Of a stretch of DNA of 64,000 nucleotides, positions 42,655 to 52,099 are shown piece after piece. Within the stretch, counting starts at the first letter, position 1. Every line of letters starts with the position of its first letter. The notes beneath the pieces were generated by a model. That model made no database searches. It saw only the letters and a list, made by a program, of their open reading frames with translations, and was not told the DNA's origin. The translations under genes were made by a program, and so were the position numbers. This stretch comes from Crossiella sp. CA-258035 (GTDB taxonomy: Bacteria; Actinomycetota; Actinomycetes; Mycobacteriales; Pseudonocardiaceae), in NCBI RefSeq assembly GCF_030064675.1, contig NZ_CP116413.1, forward strand, positions 2,078,001 through 2,142,000, in the 5' to 3' direction.

Positions 42655-45600
42655 GTGCGAGCCCTGCGCGCCACCGTCGCCCTGCTGTCGGTCCTCACCC
42701 TCACCACCGCCGTCCCCGTCCCGGCCATCGCCGACCGAGGCGGCGTCACCGCACCGCTGGGACCCCGCCCGATCGAGGACGCGCCCGCTGCCTCGACCGC
42801 CGACGGCGGCGTCAGCACCCTCACCACCGCCGCGCCCCGGGCGGACGCCCTGCCGGTGGCCGAAGTGACCTCGCCGGTCGCCCCCGGCCTCGACCTGACC
42901 GAGTTCGACCGCCTGGACGCCCGCGGCTGGATCCGCGGCGACGTCCTGACCGCCGACCTGGGCCGCGGCACCCTGCGCCCGGCCTACCTGAGTCCAGGCG
43001 TGGTCGCCGCGCGCAGCCCGCTCTCCGAGCAGGCCGCCGCCCGCGGTGTGGTCGCCGGCGTCAACGGCGACTTCTTCGACATCAACGCCACCGGCGCCCC
43101 GCTCGGCGTCGGCATGGACGCGGGCGCGCTGCGCCACGCCCCGGCCGCCGGCCACAACCTCACCGCGGCCATCGGCCCCGCCGACCTGGGCCGCCTCGCC
43201 GAGGTGTTCCTCGACGCGACCGTCACCCTGCCCGGTGGCGCCCGGCTGACCGGCACCAACCTGAACTCACCGGTCGTCGCGGCCAACGGCGTCGGTGTGT
43301 TCACCGCGCTGTGGGGCCACGCCTCCCGTCGTACCGCCACGGGCGCCGCGTCCAAGGCGACCGAGGTGGAACTGCGCGACGGTGTGGTGACCGCAGTCCG
43401 CCCCGCCCCGGGGGAGGGACCGATCCCGGCCAACACCGCCTACCTGCTGGGCGTCGACGCGGGCGCCGATCGCCTGGCTGCCCTCGTCCCGGGCCAGCGG
43501 GTCGAGGTGGCCTACAAGCCGCGCACCGACGGCCCGGTGCCGATCGCCGCGGTCGGCGGCAACCGGGTGCTGGTGAAGGACGGTGTCGTCCAGAACCTCG
43601 ACGACACCACCATGCACCCGCGCACCGCCATCGGCTTCTCCGCCGACGGCCGTCGCCTGTGGATGGTGACGGTCGACGGCAGGCAGGCCGACAGCCGCGG
43701 CATGACCGAACGCGAGCTCGCCGAGCTCCTGCGCTCGTTCGGCGCCGACGACGCCTTGAACCTGGACGGCGGCGGTTCGTCCACGCTGCTGGCCCGCCGT
43801 CCCGGCGACAGCGCCGCCGGTGTGCACAACCAGCCCTCCGATGGTGGCGAACGCTTGGTGCCCAACGGAATCGGCCTGACCGCGAATCGCGGCAGCGGCC
43901 GCTTGACCGCCTTCCGCGTGGAACCGGCTGTCCGGGCCGGTGCGGCCGACCGAGTGCTTGCCGGTCAGACCCGTGCCGTGACTGCCCATGGTCACGACGA
44001 GACTGGTGCCCCTGTACCCGGCGAACCGACCTGGCGTGTTACCCCAACACGAGCAGGGAAGGTGTCGCGGGATGTGTTCCACGCTAGCACTTCCGGGAAG
44101 GCGACTGTGACCGCTTCCCGGGGTTCTGCCAAGGGATCGACGACTTTCACCGTATTGGGTAAAGCCGCCCGCATCGACTCCGACACCGAGCGCGTCGCCC
44201 TGTCCGGACTGGGCGCGCGCGGCCGGTTCCAGATCCTGGGGCAGGACGCCGACGGCTTCAGCACCTGGCTCGAACCGGCTGACGTGACCCTCGAGTACGA
44301 CCAGCGAGTGGTGCAGATCAGCAAGGACCGCAACGGTTTCGTCGCCGCGGCCGTCACCGGGTCCGGTGCCACCGTGGTCAAGGCGAAGGTGGGCGGCCTG
44401 ACCACGCACCTCGGCGTGACCATCGGCGTCAGCCCGCGCTTGGTCTCCACAATGGACGATCTGACCGGCTGGCAGGCCAGCGTCTTCCCCGCCGTGGTCG
44501 GCGCCGACCTCTCCCTGGTGCCGGGTCGCGACGGCGGCAAGGCGGTCAGCCTGAACTACCGGCTGACCGGCACCACCGCGACCAGAGCCGCCTACCTCAA
44601 CGCCGACCCGCCCGCCCCGCTGCCGCCGGGCACCCAGCGGCTGGGCGTGTGGGCACACGGTGACAACAGCAAGGTGTGGCTGCGGATGACCGTGCTGGAC
44701 GCCGCGGGCACACCCACTGTCATCGACCTCGCCCGCCAGGTCGACTGGACCGGCTGGCGCTACGTCGAGGCCCCGATCCCGCCCGCGCTGACCGGCCAGC
44801 TCCGCCTGCAACGGCTCTACGTGGTGGAAACCGATCGTGAACGGCAGTACGAGGGCAAGATCGCCTTCTCCGACCTCACCGCGCAGGCGGCCGTTCCGAT
44901 CACCGTTCCCGCCGATCCCACGCCCCAGGACCCGGCGATCATCCGCACCGGCACGCTGGAACCCCGGCCGGGTGCCGTGCGCGTCGCAGTGGTCAGCGAC
45001 GCCCAGTTCACCGCGGATGCCCCCGAAGGACCGCTGGTGGCGCAGGCCAGGCGCACCCTCCGCGAGGCGCTGGCCGCCCGGCCCGACGTGGTGCTCATCA
45101 ACGGCGACCTGGTCGACCGCGCCCTCCCAGCTGACATGGCCCTGGCGCGGCAGATCCTGGACAGCGAGCTGGGTGACCGGATTCCGTGGTTCTACCTGCC
45201 AGGCAACCACGAGACCTACGGGCCGGGCGACACTTCCGAGTTCCGCAAGCACTTCGGCGCGACCCATCGGGTGGTGGACAAGAACGGCCTGCGGCTGATC
45301 CTGCTGGACTCCGCGCTCGGCTCGCTCCGCGCCGGCGGCTTCGACCAGCTGCGGGCACTGCGCACCGCCCTGGACAGCGCGGCGGGCGATGCGAACGTCA
45401 AGTCGGTCCTGGTCGCGATGCACCACCCGGTCGACGACCCGACACCCTCGGGCGCCTCGGAGCTGTCCGACCCGAAGGAAGCGAACCTGCTGACCACCTG
45501 GCTGTCCGACTTCCGGGCGAAGACCGGGAAACCGGCCGTCTCGGTGGCCTCGCACGCCGGGCTGTTCCACGCGACCAGGCGCGACGGCGTGCCGTACCTG

Positions 45601-46014
45601 ATCAACGGCAACTCGGGGAAGGCGCCGGCCGCGGCACCCACTGACGGCGGTTTCACCGGCTGGACCCTGCTCCGCGTCGATCCGGCCGGGAGCAGTCCCG
45701 TCCAGGCCGAACAGCGTCCGCACGTCGACGGCCTGGTCCTGGACATCCCGGCCACGCTGACCCCGGGAACCAGCCACCAGTTGACCCCAGCCCTGCGCCA
45801 GGGCACGCGGACGTTCCCGATCGGCTACCCCATCGCCACGACCTACACCGCGAGCCCGGCCCTGCACCTGGGCCCACCGGCCACCGCGGGGCCGACGCAC
45901 ATCGCCGCCTTCGACCCGGCGACCAACACCCTCACCGCCCTGCGTCCGGGCACCGCCACGCTCACGCTGACCGTCAACACCACCGCGACCAGCAGCCCCG
46001 TCACCATCCGCTGA
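42655..46014 (+). CDS. Secreted phosphodiester glycosidase / metallophosphoesterase two-enzyme protein
   Basis: 1119 aa from GTG 42655 (GGAGG 5 nt upstream), with a signal peptide (ATVALLSVLTLTTAVPVPA). Residues about 115-410 form a NAGPA-type phosphodiester glycosidase domain (VVAGVNGDFFDINATG, MVTVDGRQADSRGMT, DDALNLDGGGSSTLL). A bacterial Ig-like segment follows near 430-520 and a carbohydrate-binding-like module near 600-740. Residues about 775-980 are a calcineurin-type metallophosphoesterase with INGDLVD, PGNHET and MHHPVDDP; its first motif is SDAQF rather than DxH. An Ig-like end domain completes it. It may uncap and dephosphorylate extracellular sugar phosphodiesters such as teichoic acids (inference). 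Confidence 0.88.
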   Translation: MRALRATVALLSVLTLTTAVPVPAIADRGGVTAPLGPRPIEDAPAASTADGGVSTLTTAAPRADALPVAEVTSPVAPGLDLTEFDRLDARGWIRGDVLTADLGRGTLRPAYLSPGVVAARSPLSEQAAARGVVAGVNGDFFDINATGAPLGVGMDAGALRHAPAAGHNLTAAIGPADLGRLAEVFLDATVTLPGGARLTGTNLNSPVVAANGVGVFTALWGHASRRTATGAASKATEVELRDGVVTAVRPAPGEGPIPANTAYLLGVDAGADRLAALVPGQRVEVAYKPRTDGPVPIAAVGGNRVLVKDGVVQNLDDTTMHPRTAIGFSADGRRLWMVTVDGRQADSRGMTERELAELLRSFGADDALNLDGGGSSTLLARRPGDSAAGVHNQPSDGGERLVPNGIGLTANRGSGRLTAFRVEPAVRAGAADRVLAGQTRAVTAHGHDETGAPVPGEPTWRVTPTRAGKVSRDVFHASTSGKATVTASRGSAKGSTTFTVLGKAARIDSDTERVALSGLGARGRFQILGQDADGFSTWLEPADVTLEYDQRVVQISKDRNGFVAAAVTGSGATVVKAKVGGLTTHLGVTIGVSPRLVSTMDDLTGWQASVFPAVVGADLSLVPGRDGGKAVSLNYRLTGTTATRAAYLNADPPAPLPPGTQRLGVWAHGDNSKVWLRMTVLDAAGTPTVIDLARQVDWTGWRYVEAPIPPALTGQLRLQRLYVVETDRERQYEGKIAFSDLTAQAAVPITVPADPTPQDPAIIRTGTLEPRPGAVRVAVVSDAQFTADAPEGPLVAQARRTLREALAARPDVVLINGDLVDRALPADMALARQILDSELGDRIPWFYLPGNHETYGPGDTSEFRKHFGATHRVVDKNGLRLILLDSALGSLRAGGFDQLRALRTALDSAAGDANVKSVLVAMHHPVDDPTPSGASELSDPKEANLLTTWLSDFRAKTGKPAVSVASHAGLFHATRRDGVPYLINGNSGKAPAAAPTDGGFTGWTLLRVDPAGSSPVQAEQRPHVDGLVLDIPATLTPGTSHQLTPALRQGTRTFPIGYPIATTYTASPALHLGPPATAGPTHIAAFDPATNTLTALRPGTATLTLTVNTTATSSPVTIR

Positions 46015-46037
46015 TCCCGCCGCATCCCGCGACCTCC

Positions 46038-46080
46038 AGGGCTGGCTCGGCCCCGCACCACCACACGCCGAGCCAGCCCT
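46038..46080 (+). terminator. Hairpin terminator after the phosphodiester glycosidase gene
   Basis: AGGGCTGGCTCGGC (46038-46051) pairs perfectly with GCCGAGCCAGCCCT (46067-46080), a 14-bp stem with a 15-nt loop. Confidence 0.8.
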
Positions 46081-46211
46081 ATACACCATTCCGCCCCCAC
46101 GCCCGCGCCAATCCACCTCCAAGATCGCGACCTATCCACAACCAGCCACCTGTCCACAGCCCCCCGCCGCGCCAGTTCCCTTCCCACCCGCCCTCCCGCC
46201 AATCTCGACCC

Positions 46212-47330
46212 ATGACCACCGCCACAGCCACCCCACTCCGCCCATCCCGACCGACAACCGTGAAGCTCCGGGAACCCGGTGACGTCATCGCCGCCCTCCC
46301 GCCCCTCATCGGCTACCACCCGGACGACTCGCTCGTGGTCCTCTACTTCGCCAACAGCGACGATCTGGAGATCCAGCGCGTCCTGCGCGCGCCACTGCCC
46401 GAAGTGGCCGACGAGGAAGACCTCATCGCGTTCGTGTGCGACAACATCCTCAGCAGCGGAGCCACCGCCGTGCAGCTCTGCGTCATCGGCGGCGGCACCC
46501 GAACACCCGCGCCGCCCACGGATCCAGGCGAGCCCGCGCCCGTGGTGGCCCTGCCCACCCGGCCGCCGCGTCGCGCGCTGGTCCTCGCCCTCACCCAGGT
46601 ACTGCACAAGCAAGGCGTCGAGGTCATGGAATCGCTCTGGGCGGAACACACCCGCCACAACGCTTTCTGGCAGGACTACGAACACCCCGACCTCACCGGA
46701 GTGGTCCCGGACCCGGACGTCTCACTGCTGAACGTGGCCACCGTCGCCTCGGGCGGTGTCACCTACGACTCGCGCGAGACGCTGGTCAACAGCCTGCGGG
46801 GCGAGGAGAGCGCGCTGAAACGCCGGAGCTGCCGACTCGACTGGCACGCGGACAACACGGTCCCCGGCGGCATGCCGACCGCGGGGGCCGGTATCCGCGC
46901 CATCCAGGCCGAGCTGAAGAACATCGCCGACGGCTCGTTCAAGATCACCGACAATCTCGTGGTGCGCCTCGCCATCGCCCTCAACGACCACCGGGTCCGG
47001 GACGTGGCGCTCACCATGACCCTCGGCAAGGAGAGCGGTCAGGCCGCCGAACGCCTGTGGCTGGAGCTGACCCGCGAGACCCCGGCCCCGGAATGCGCCG
47101 AACCGGCGACACTGCTCGCCTTCGCCGCCTACCACCGCGGCGACGGGGTGCTGGCCAACATCGCCCTGGAACGCGCGGAACAGGCACAGCCCGGTCACAT
47201 GCTGGCTTCCCTGCTCGGCCGCGCCATCGACGCCGGACTGCCCCCGAAGGACGTGCTGGCCGCCATCAACAACTCCCAGCGGCCCGGTATGGACCTGGTC
47301 ATCCCCACGCAGGCGGCCTCATCCGGCTGA
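46212..47330 (+). CDS. DUF4192 family protein
   Basis: 372 aa. The N-terminal VKLREPGDVIAALPPLIGYHPDDSLVVL is the DUF4192 signature, and the C-terminal helical part (PATLLAFAAYHRGDGVLANI, then ALERAEQAQPGHMLASLL) is also typical. It is an actinobacterial protein of unknown function. No ribosome binding site precedes ATG 46212, but CAATCT (46200-46205) lies exactly 6 nt upstream, so it may be leaderless with a weak -10. It is flanked by spacers with no operon partner. Confidence 0.88.
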   Translation: MTTATATPLRPSRPTTVKLREPGDVIAALPPLIGYHPDDSLVVLYFANSDDLEIQRVLRAPLPEVADEEDLIAFVCDNILSSGATAVQLCVIGGGTRTPAPPTDPGEPAPVVALPTRPPRRALVLALTQVLHKQGVEVMESLWAEHTRHNAFWQDYEHPDLTGVVPDPDVSLLNVATVASGGVTYDSRETLVNSLRGEESALKRRSCRLDWHADNTVPGGMPTAGAGIRAIQAELKNIADGSFKITDNLVVRLAIALNDHRVRDVALTMTLGKESGQAAERLWLELTRETPAPECAEPATLLAFAAYHRGDGVLANIALERAEQAQPGHMLASLLGRAIDAGLPPKDVLAAINNSQRPGMDLVIPTQAASSG

Positions 47331-47562
47331 GCCGATCCCGGCATGCCGTCGGCAGGCCCCACCGACAGCGGTCCAACGGCTCAGCTGAACACCACTCCAT
47401 CGCACCACAACGATTTCGACCGGAAGCCGCTCCCGTGAACCGCCCAGCCCAGCGGCTCCAGCCGGAACAACCCACCGCACACCCCATCACAACCGCCGTC
47501 GCCCCAACGGCAACAACCCATCCCGCCCACACTGGAACCCGCCCGGCCGTCCACCGGAGGGT

Positions 47563-47796
47563 TCACCGATCCCGGTACCGCAGCAGTTCGCCCGGCTGAC
47601 ACCGCAACGCCTCACACAGCAGGGTCAGCGTGGAAAACCGGATGGCCCTGGCCTTCCCGGTCTTGAGATTGGAGAGATTCACGATGCTGATCTGAACCCG
47701 TTGGGACAGCTCGGTGAGCGTCATACCCCGGCGCTCCAGCAGCTCGTCCAGCAGCACCTCAACCCGATGGCCCTCGACCAGCTCGGCTGGCGACAT
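47563..47796 (-). CDS. Small XRE-type helix-turn-helix regulator (YozG-like)
   Basis: 77 aa. The HTH covers most of the protein: LLDELLERRGMTLTELSQRV then QISIVNLSNLKTGKARAIRF, ending LTLLCEALRCQPGELLRY, as in YozG/Cro-CI family partners of DUF2975 membrane proteins. ATG 47796 overlaps the DUF2975 stop (TGATG), so the two are translationally coupled, a recurrent pairing. It probably binds the dyad at 48389-48413 ahead of the pair. Confidence 0.88.
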   Translation of the reverse strand: MSPAELVEGHRVEVLLDELLERRGMTLTELSQRVQISIVNLSNLKTGKARAIRFSTLTLLCEALRCQPGELLRYRDR

Positions 47797-48382
47797 CAGA
47801 CAGTGCCCTCCACTTCCTCGCGCGACACCACACCACGCCAGACGATCTCCGAGACCGCCAGCACGACCAGTGCCCAGGCGATCGCCCGGCCACTGGAACA
47901 TCGACGGCCTGGTCAGCACCACCCCGGTGAGCGCCGACCGTCCCAGTGAATCGAGCACACCGGCGACCAGGTTGCCGAGCAGCAACAGGAAACCGATGCG
48001 CCGGAACGACCGGGCCGTCGTAGCGGCGAACAGGGGCCGCTCACCCACGTTCGCCAGACGAACCACCCGCGCCACCAGGAACAGCACGACCACGTCCACC
48101 ACCGCGTACGGCAGCCAGGTCAGCAGCGCCAACCAGAAGAACTCCGCTGAGCCGTCCCGATCAAGGAAGGTGATCACTCCGCCACCAACCCGGAAGCCCG
48201 GTGCCAGCCCCCTCCGGTGTGGCGGCGAGCACGTCCAGCTGGACCCCGCCCTGTCCCACCGCCGACTGGACGACCACCCCCACCAGCCGCGCGACGCCCA
48301 AGAACGCCGCCAGCGCCGCCACCGCCCGCAGCCATCGAGTCGGCGAACCAGTCCCCGCAACTCCCTGTTCCACGCGTCTCAA
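47796..48382 (-). pseudogene. DUF2975 membrane protein, two +1 frameshifts
   Basis: Three frames must be joined. From TTG 48382 (or GTG 48373): RWLRAVAALAAFLGVARLVG up to ATPEG. After the CCCCC run at 48208-48212 (minus-strand GGGGG): LAPGFRVGGGVITFLDRDGS then FLDSLGRSALTG-like helices. After the run at 47885-47887: WALVVLAVSEIVWRGVVSRE ending EVEGTV. Removing one G from each run restores a 194-aa four-helix DUF2975 protein with the diagnostic EGTV end. Two independent G-run insertions suggest either a genuine decayed gene or assembly homopolymer errors. The coupled HTH gene is intact. Confidence 0.75.
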
Positions 48383-48388
48383 CCCCCC

Positions 48389-48413
48389 TGATTTATCGAT
48401 TTACGACAAATCA
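48389..48413. promoter_or_regulatory. AT-rich dyad, candidate operator of the XRE/DUF2975 pair
   Basis: TGATTTATCG (48389-48398) and CGACAAATCA (48404-48413) are inverted repeats matching at 9 of 10 positions around 5 bp. It stands out as AT-rich and lies directly upstream of the DUF2975 start. Confidence 0.6.
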
Positions 48414-48925
48414 CGCGGCCGCGTCCGGCCAGCCCAGCCCTCGCCCCGCCCCACGTCGAACTCCCGGAGGTGATCCCCAAGCCCACCACTCGAACCTCGT
48501 CGAGTGCCGCCCCCGGCACTCGCGTCCTGGGCGCGGTGTTGTGCCCCCGCCGTGCCCAAGACGCCCCGGCGTCCGCGTCCACAACCGCCTGTCCATCCCG
48601 TGCCCGAGCAACGAACATGTCTGTCCACTGTGGATTGAAGAGAGGAGGTGTCCACCGCGACGGCGTCACATCCCGTGGACCCACTACGCCTGGTCGGTTC
48701 GCGGCGATCGGCTCAGCTCAGAACAGCCCGCTGTCACACACCGCGCGTTCCGCTTCGGTGTCGCGTTCGCGCGAGCCGATCGCCGACGGCTTCACCTCAC
48801 CCGGCGCTGGGTCGGAGGTCGCGTCAGGCAGCGGTGAGCGCGGGCAGTGACCGAGGTCGGGTCCTACGGTCAAGAGTGCCTGACCGTGGCATCCGCGCTC
48901 ATGGGCGTTCCGCCGCAGGCTGGGA
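48414..48925. other. Intergenic region without a convincing gene
   Basis: No frame has domain content or consistent codon bias. One copy of the recurrent palindrome (GTCCACTGTGGAT, 48623-48635) lies here. It may hold the promoter of unidentified small transcripts. Confidence 0.4.
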
Positions 48926-49546
48926 CTAACTGAGCTCGTCCGCCACGGCGGCCAAGACCTGGTCCCAGGGAAGGACTGGGCCGCTGGCGGTGGGCAGGAC
49001 TCGGACGCCGGCGTCGCGGAGGCGGTCCAGGTGACCCGGCCAGGCCGGGTGGCGGGTGGCGTCCACGGCGGCTCGGGGCAGCAGGATGACCGGGGTGCTG
49101 GGCATGCCGACCGCTTCGCACAGGTGGGTGAGGGCCTGGTTGTCGGACAGGCCCAGGGCCAGCTTGGCGATGGTGTTGGCCGTGGCCGGGGCGGCTGCGT
49201 AGCAGTCGGCCGGGGGATGCGGCTTGGGTTCGGTGGGCAGGCGTGCGGCCCAGCGGACCGGGAGGCCGGTGAGGTCTGCCAGTGGGGTGATGAGGTCGGC
49301 CGCTTCCAGCCACCTGGCGGCGGTTGGGGTGAGGGTGATGGCCACCCGCCAACCCTGGGCCAGGGCTGGGCGGACGAAGCCGTCGAGGAGCCCCTCGGCC
49401 CCGCCTGCCCCGGAGACGACCAAGCCGACCACGGGCGCGTGCTGGGCGGGCGCTGGCGCGTCCTGCGAGGCCACGAGTGCGGCTTGTCGGGCCGCGGGGT
49501 CGGGTGTGGTCGTCGGCGGGGTGGCGGGGACGGGGGTGTCAGGCAC
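48926..49546 (-). CDS. Flavoprotein (HFCD family, PF02441-like)
   Basis: 206 aa, similar to the flavin-dependent cysteine decarboxylase fold (Dfp/EpiD-like). VVGLVVSGAGGAEGLLDGFV near residue 40 starts the Rossmann-like core, and YAAAPATANTIAKLALGLSD near 115-134 is the FMN-binding PAxANT motif. The catalytic His of Cys decarboxylases is not evident, so the reaction is unknown. GTG 49546 lies 3 nt after the galE stop, so it probably ends the galE transcript. Confidence 0.85.
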   Translation of the reverse strand: MPDTPVPATPPTTTPDPAARQAALVASQDAPAPAQHAPVVGLVVSGAGGAEGLLDGFVRPALAQGWRVAITLTPTAARWLEAADLITPLADLTGLPVRWAARLPTEPKPHPPADCYAAAPATANTIAKLALGLSDNQALTHLCEAVGMPSTPVILLPRAAVDATRHPAWPGHLDRLRDAGVRVLPTASGPVLPWDQVLAAVADELS

Positions 49547-49549
49547 TGG

Positions 49550-50509
49550 TCAGCTGTTCCGGGCCTTGGTGAACGCCCAGGCGTCGGCGACGATGCCGGA
49601 CAGGTCGGCGCGCTGGGGCTTCCAGCCGAGGTCCTCGCGGGCCCGGTCGCTGGCGGCGATGAGCACCGCGGGGTCGCCCGCGCGGCGGGGGGAGACCTTG
49701 GCGGGGATGGGGTGGCCGGTGACGGCGCGGCAGGTTTCGATGACCTGCTGGACCGAGAAGCCGGTGCCGTTGCCCAGGTTGAAGATCCGGTGCTCGCCGG
49801 GGGTGGCGTGTTCCAGTGCGAGGAGGTGGGCGTCGGCCAGGTCGACGACGTGGATGTAGTCGCGGACGCAGGTGCCGTCCTCGGTGGGCCAGTCGTCGCC
49901 GAAGACCTGGATCTGCTCGCGCTGGCCCAGGGCGACCTGGAGCACCAGCGGGATCAGGTGGGTCTCGGTGGCGTGGCGCTCGCCGAACTGGCCGTAGGCG
50001 CCGGCCACGTTGAAGTAGCGCAGGCTCATCGCGGCCAGGTTGTGCGCGGCGGCGTAGGAGGTCATCGCGTGGTCGATGGCCAGCTTGCTCGCGCCGTAGG
50101 TGTTGGTCGGGCTGGTCGGGGCGGTCTCCTGGATCGGGACCTCCTTCGGCTCGCCGTAGGTGGCGGCGGTGGAGGAGAAGACCAGGCGGGGGGTGCCGTG
50201 TTCCTTGATCGCGTCGAGGAGCTTCAGCGAGGTCACCACGTTGCCCTGCCAGTACTTGGCCGGGTCGGTCATCGACTCGCCGACCAGGGACTTGGCGGCG
50301 AAGTGCAGCACGCCGTCGAAGCCATCGGCGAGCAGGGTGCCCGCGACCTCGCCGATGTCGCCCTGCACGAACCGGGCGCCGGTGGGCACCGCGTCGGCGT
50401 GGCCGGTGGACAGGTCGTCCACCACGGTCACCTCATGTCCGGACTCCACCAACCGGGCGGCGCACACGCTGCCCACGTAACCGGCGCCGCCCGTGACCAG
50501 AAGCCTCAC
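49550..50509 (-). CDS. galE: UDP-glucose 4-epimerase
   Basis: 319 aa, the usual length. Interconverts UDP-glucose and UDP-galactose. NAD-binding [10 protein letters not shown] at residues 5-14, catalytic Ser in [10 protein letters not shown] near 118, and the YxxxK in NTYGASK near 140. GTG 50509 is chosen because the Rossmann strand begins at once and AGGAAGG lies 9 nt ahead. It follows galK and ideR on the same strand; the ideR/dtxR-galE neighbourhood is also known from corynebacteria. Confidence 0.95.
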   Translation of the reverse strand: MRLLVTGGAGYVGSVCAARLVESGHEVTVVDDLSTGHADAVPTGARFVQGDIGEVAGTLLADGFDGVLHFAAKSLVGESMTDPAKYWQGNVVTSLKLLDAIKEHGTPRLVFSSTAATYGEPKEVPIQETAPTSPTNTYGASKLAIDHAMTSYAAAHNLAAMSLRYFNVAGAYGQFGERHATETHLIPLVLQVALGQREQIQVFGDDWPTEDGTCVRDYIHVVDLADAHLLALEHATPGEHRIFNLGNGTGFSVQQVIETCRAVTGHPIPAKVSPRRAGDPAVLIAASDRAREDLGWKPQRADLSGIVADAWAFTKARNS

Positions 50510-50627
50510 TACGTCCAACCTTCCTGTGGGAGAAAACTGCTGGTCGGCGGCCCGTGGGGTGGTGATGCCCGTGCGGGGCGCCGACCAGGTCAACCTAGCG
50601 AAGTGGCTTCCTCACCCGCTGGCGCGG

Positions 50628-52034
50628 CTACTGGTCGCGGCCCGCGCCAGCGGCCGGGACGCCGCTGAACAGGCGCGGCGGGGTCAGCTTGTGCGCGGCG
50701 AAGGCGGCCGTGACCTCGGTGCGGACGCGCTCGCCGTCCTCGACCCGGACCAGGGCGATCGCGGAGCCGCCGAAACCGCCGCCGGTCATCCGGGCACCCA
50801 GGGCGCCTGCCTTGAGGGCGGAGTCGACGGCGACGTCGAGCTCCAGGCAGGAGATGCGGTAGTCGTCGCGCATGCTGGCGTGCGAGGCGGTCAGGATCGG
50901 GCCGATCTCGGCGAGGTCACCCGCGCGCAGGTGGTCGACGGCGGCCAGGACCCGGGCGTTCTCGGTCACGATGTGCCGGACCAGGGGGCGCAGGTTCTCC
51001 GGGAGGACGGCTTCGGCCTCGGCCAGGCCGTCCAGGGAGACATCGCGCAGGGCGGGGATGCCGAGCAGCCGGGCGGCCTCCTCGCAGCCGGCGCGGCGGG
51101 CGGCGTAGCCGCCGTCGGTGTGCGAGTGGCTGGCCCTGGTGTCGATGACCAGGATCTCCAGGCCGCTGGCCGCGGCGTTGAACGGGACCTGCTCGGTCTC
51201 GCCGGAGCGGACGTCCAGGAACAGGGCGTGGCCTTCGACGCAGCGCAGGGACGCGGTCTGGTCCAGCAGGCCGGTGGGGGCGCCGACGAAGTCGTTCTCG
51301 GCGCGCTGGATCCAGCGCGCCAGGGCGGGCAGGTCGGGCGCGAGGCCACCGGAGGAGGTGGGCTGGCCGGAGGCGGAGCTGGCACCGGAGCCCGATGGCT
51401 GGCTGGGGCCAGGGACAGCGGGCTGGCTGGGGGAGTGGTTGGGGCCGGGGACAGCGGGCTGGCCGGGGGCGTGGCTGGGACCGGGGACGGCGGGCTGGCC
51501 GGGGAAGTGGCCGGGGCCAGGAGCGGCGGGCTGGCTGGGACCGGGGACGGCGGGGTGGCCGGGGGCGTGGCTGGGACCGGGGACGGCGGGGTGGCCGGAG
51601 AGGTCCAGGAGGGCCAGGGCGGTGGCGCATTCCAGGGCGTGGGAGCTGGACAGGCCCGCGCCGGCTGGGACGTTGCCCGCGATGAGCAGGGTGGCGCCGG
51701 TGACCGGGATGCCGTTCTCGCGCAGGGACCAGGCCACGCCGCTGGGGTAGGCGGCCCAGCCGGTGACCTTGCCCGGGGTCAGGTCGGCTACCGGGACGGG
51801 GTCGGCCTGGTTGAGCTTGCCGTCGTCGCCGAGGGTGGCCACCTGGAGCAGGCCGTCGGTGCGGGGGGCGCCGGCCACCGCGATGCGGTGCGGGATGGCG
51901 AAGGGGAGCACGTAGCCGTCGTTGTAGTCGGTGTGCTCGCCGATCAGGTTCACCCGGCCGGGGGCCGACCACACGCCGGTGGGTTCGCCGATGCGCGCGC
52001 GGAACTCCTCCGCCGCCCGTTGGGCCTGGTTCAC
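50628..52034 (-). CDS. galK: Galactokinase with an internal tandem-repeat insertion
   Basis: 468 aa, whereas actinobacterial GalK is normally about 380. The Leloir kinase phosphorylates galactose at C1. GHMP landmarks are intact: GRVNLIGEHTDYNDG (26-40), the ATP loop PAGAGLSSSHALECA (123-137), FVGAPTGLLDQ near 249 and the late GARMTGGGFGGSAIAL. Residues about 147-230 are an extra run of 12-residue units (GxPAVPGPSxxP) ending in Ser/Gly-rich sequence. It falls between the helix after the ATP loop and APDLPALARWIQRAENDFVG, in frame, so the enzyme may still fold around a disordered loop. GTG 52034 is the start. Confidence 0.93.
   Translation of the reverse strand: MNQAQRAAEEFRARIGEPTGVWSAPGRVNLIGEHTDYNDGYVLPFAIPHRIAVAGAPRTDGLLQVATLGDDGKLNQADPVPVADLTPGKVTGWAAYPSGVAWSLRENGIPVTGATLLIAGNVPAGAGLSSSHALECATALALLDLSGHPAVPGPSHAPGHPAVPGPSQPAAPGPGHFPGQPAVPGPSHAPGQPAVPGPNHSPSQPAVPGPSQPSGSGASSASGQPTSSGGLAPDLPALARWIQRAENDFVGAPTGLLDQTASLRCVEGHALFLDVRSGETEQVPFNAAASGLEILVIDTRASHSHTDGGYAARRAGCEEAARLLGIPALRDVSLDGLAEAEAVLPENLRPLVRHIVTENARVLAAVDHLRAGDLAEIGPILTASHASMRDDYRISCLELDVAVDSALKAGALGARMTGGGFGGSAIALVRVEDGERVRTEVTAAFAAHKLTPPRLFSGVPAAGAGRDQ
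51345..51596 (-). repeat. 36-bp minisatellite inside galK
   Basis: About six units of 36 bp coding GHPAVPGPSHAP-like peptides, one unit shortened to 24 bp, then a Ser/Gly degenerate end. The array is a multiple of three and stays in frame over roughly 252 bp. Confidence 0.85.
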
Positions 52035-52099
52035 ACGTACTCCATGGATGAGAAGCGGGGCGGCATGCTTGCGCGGCCGGGCGGCGCTGGGTGGTGAGC

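Noticed and set aside
43267-46122. Long minus-strand open frame opposite the phosphodiester glycosidase gene
   Set aside because: No recognisable domain and biased amino acid use; the plus-strand gene is complete with a signal peptide and ribosome binding site.
48414-48925. Small open frames on both strands in this spacer
   Set aside because: Arg/Pro/Ser-rich, no ribosome binding site, no stable third-position bias; treated as non-coding.
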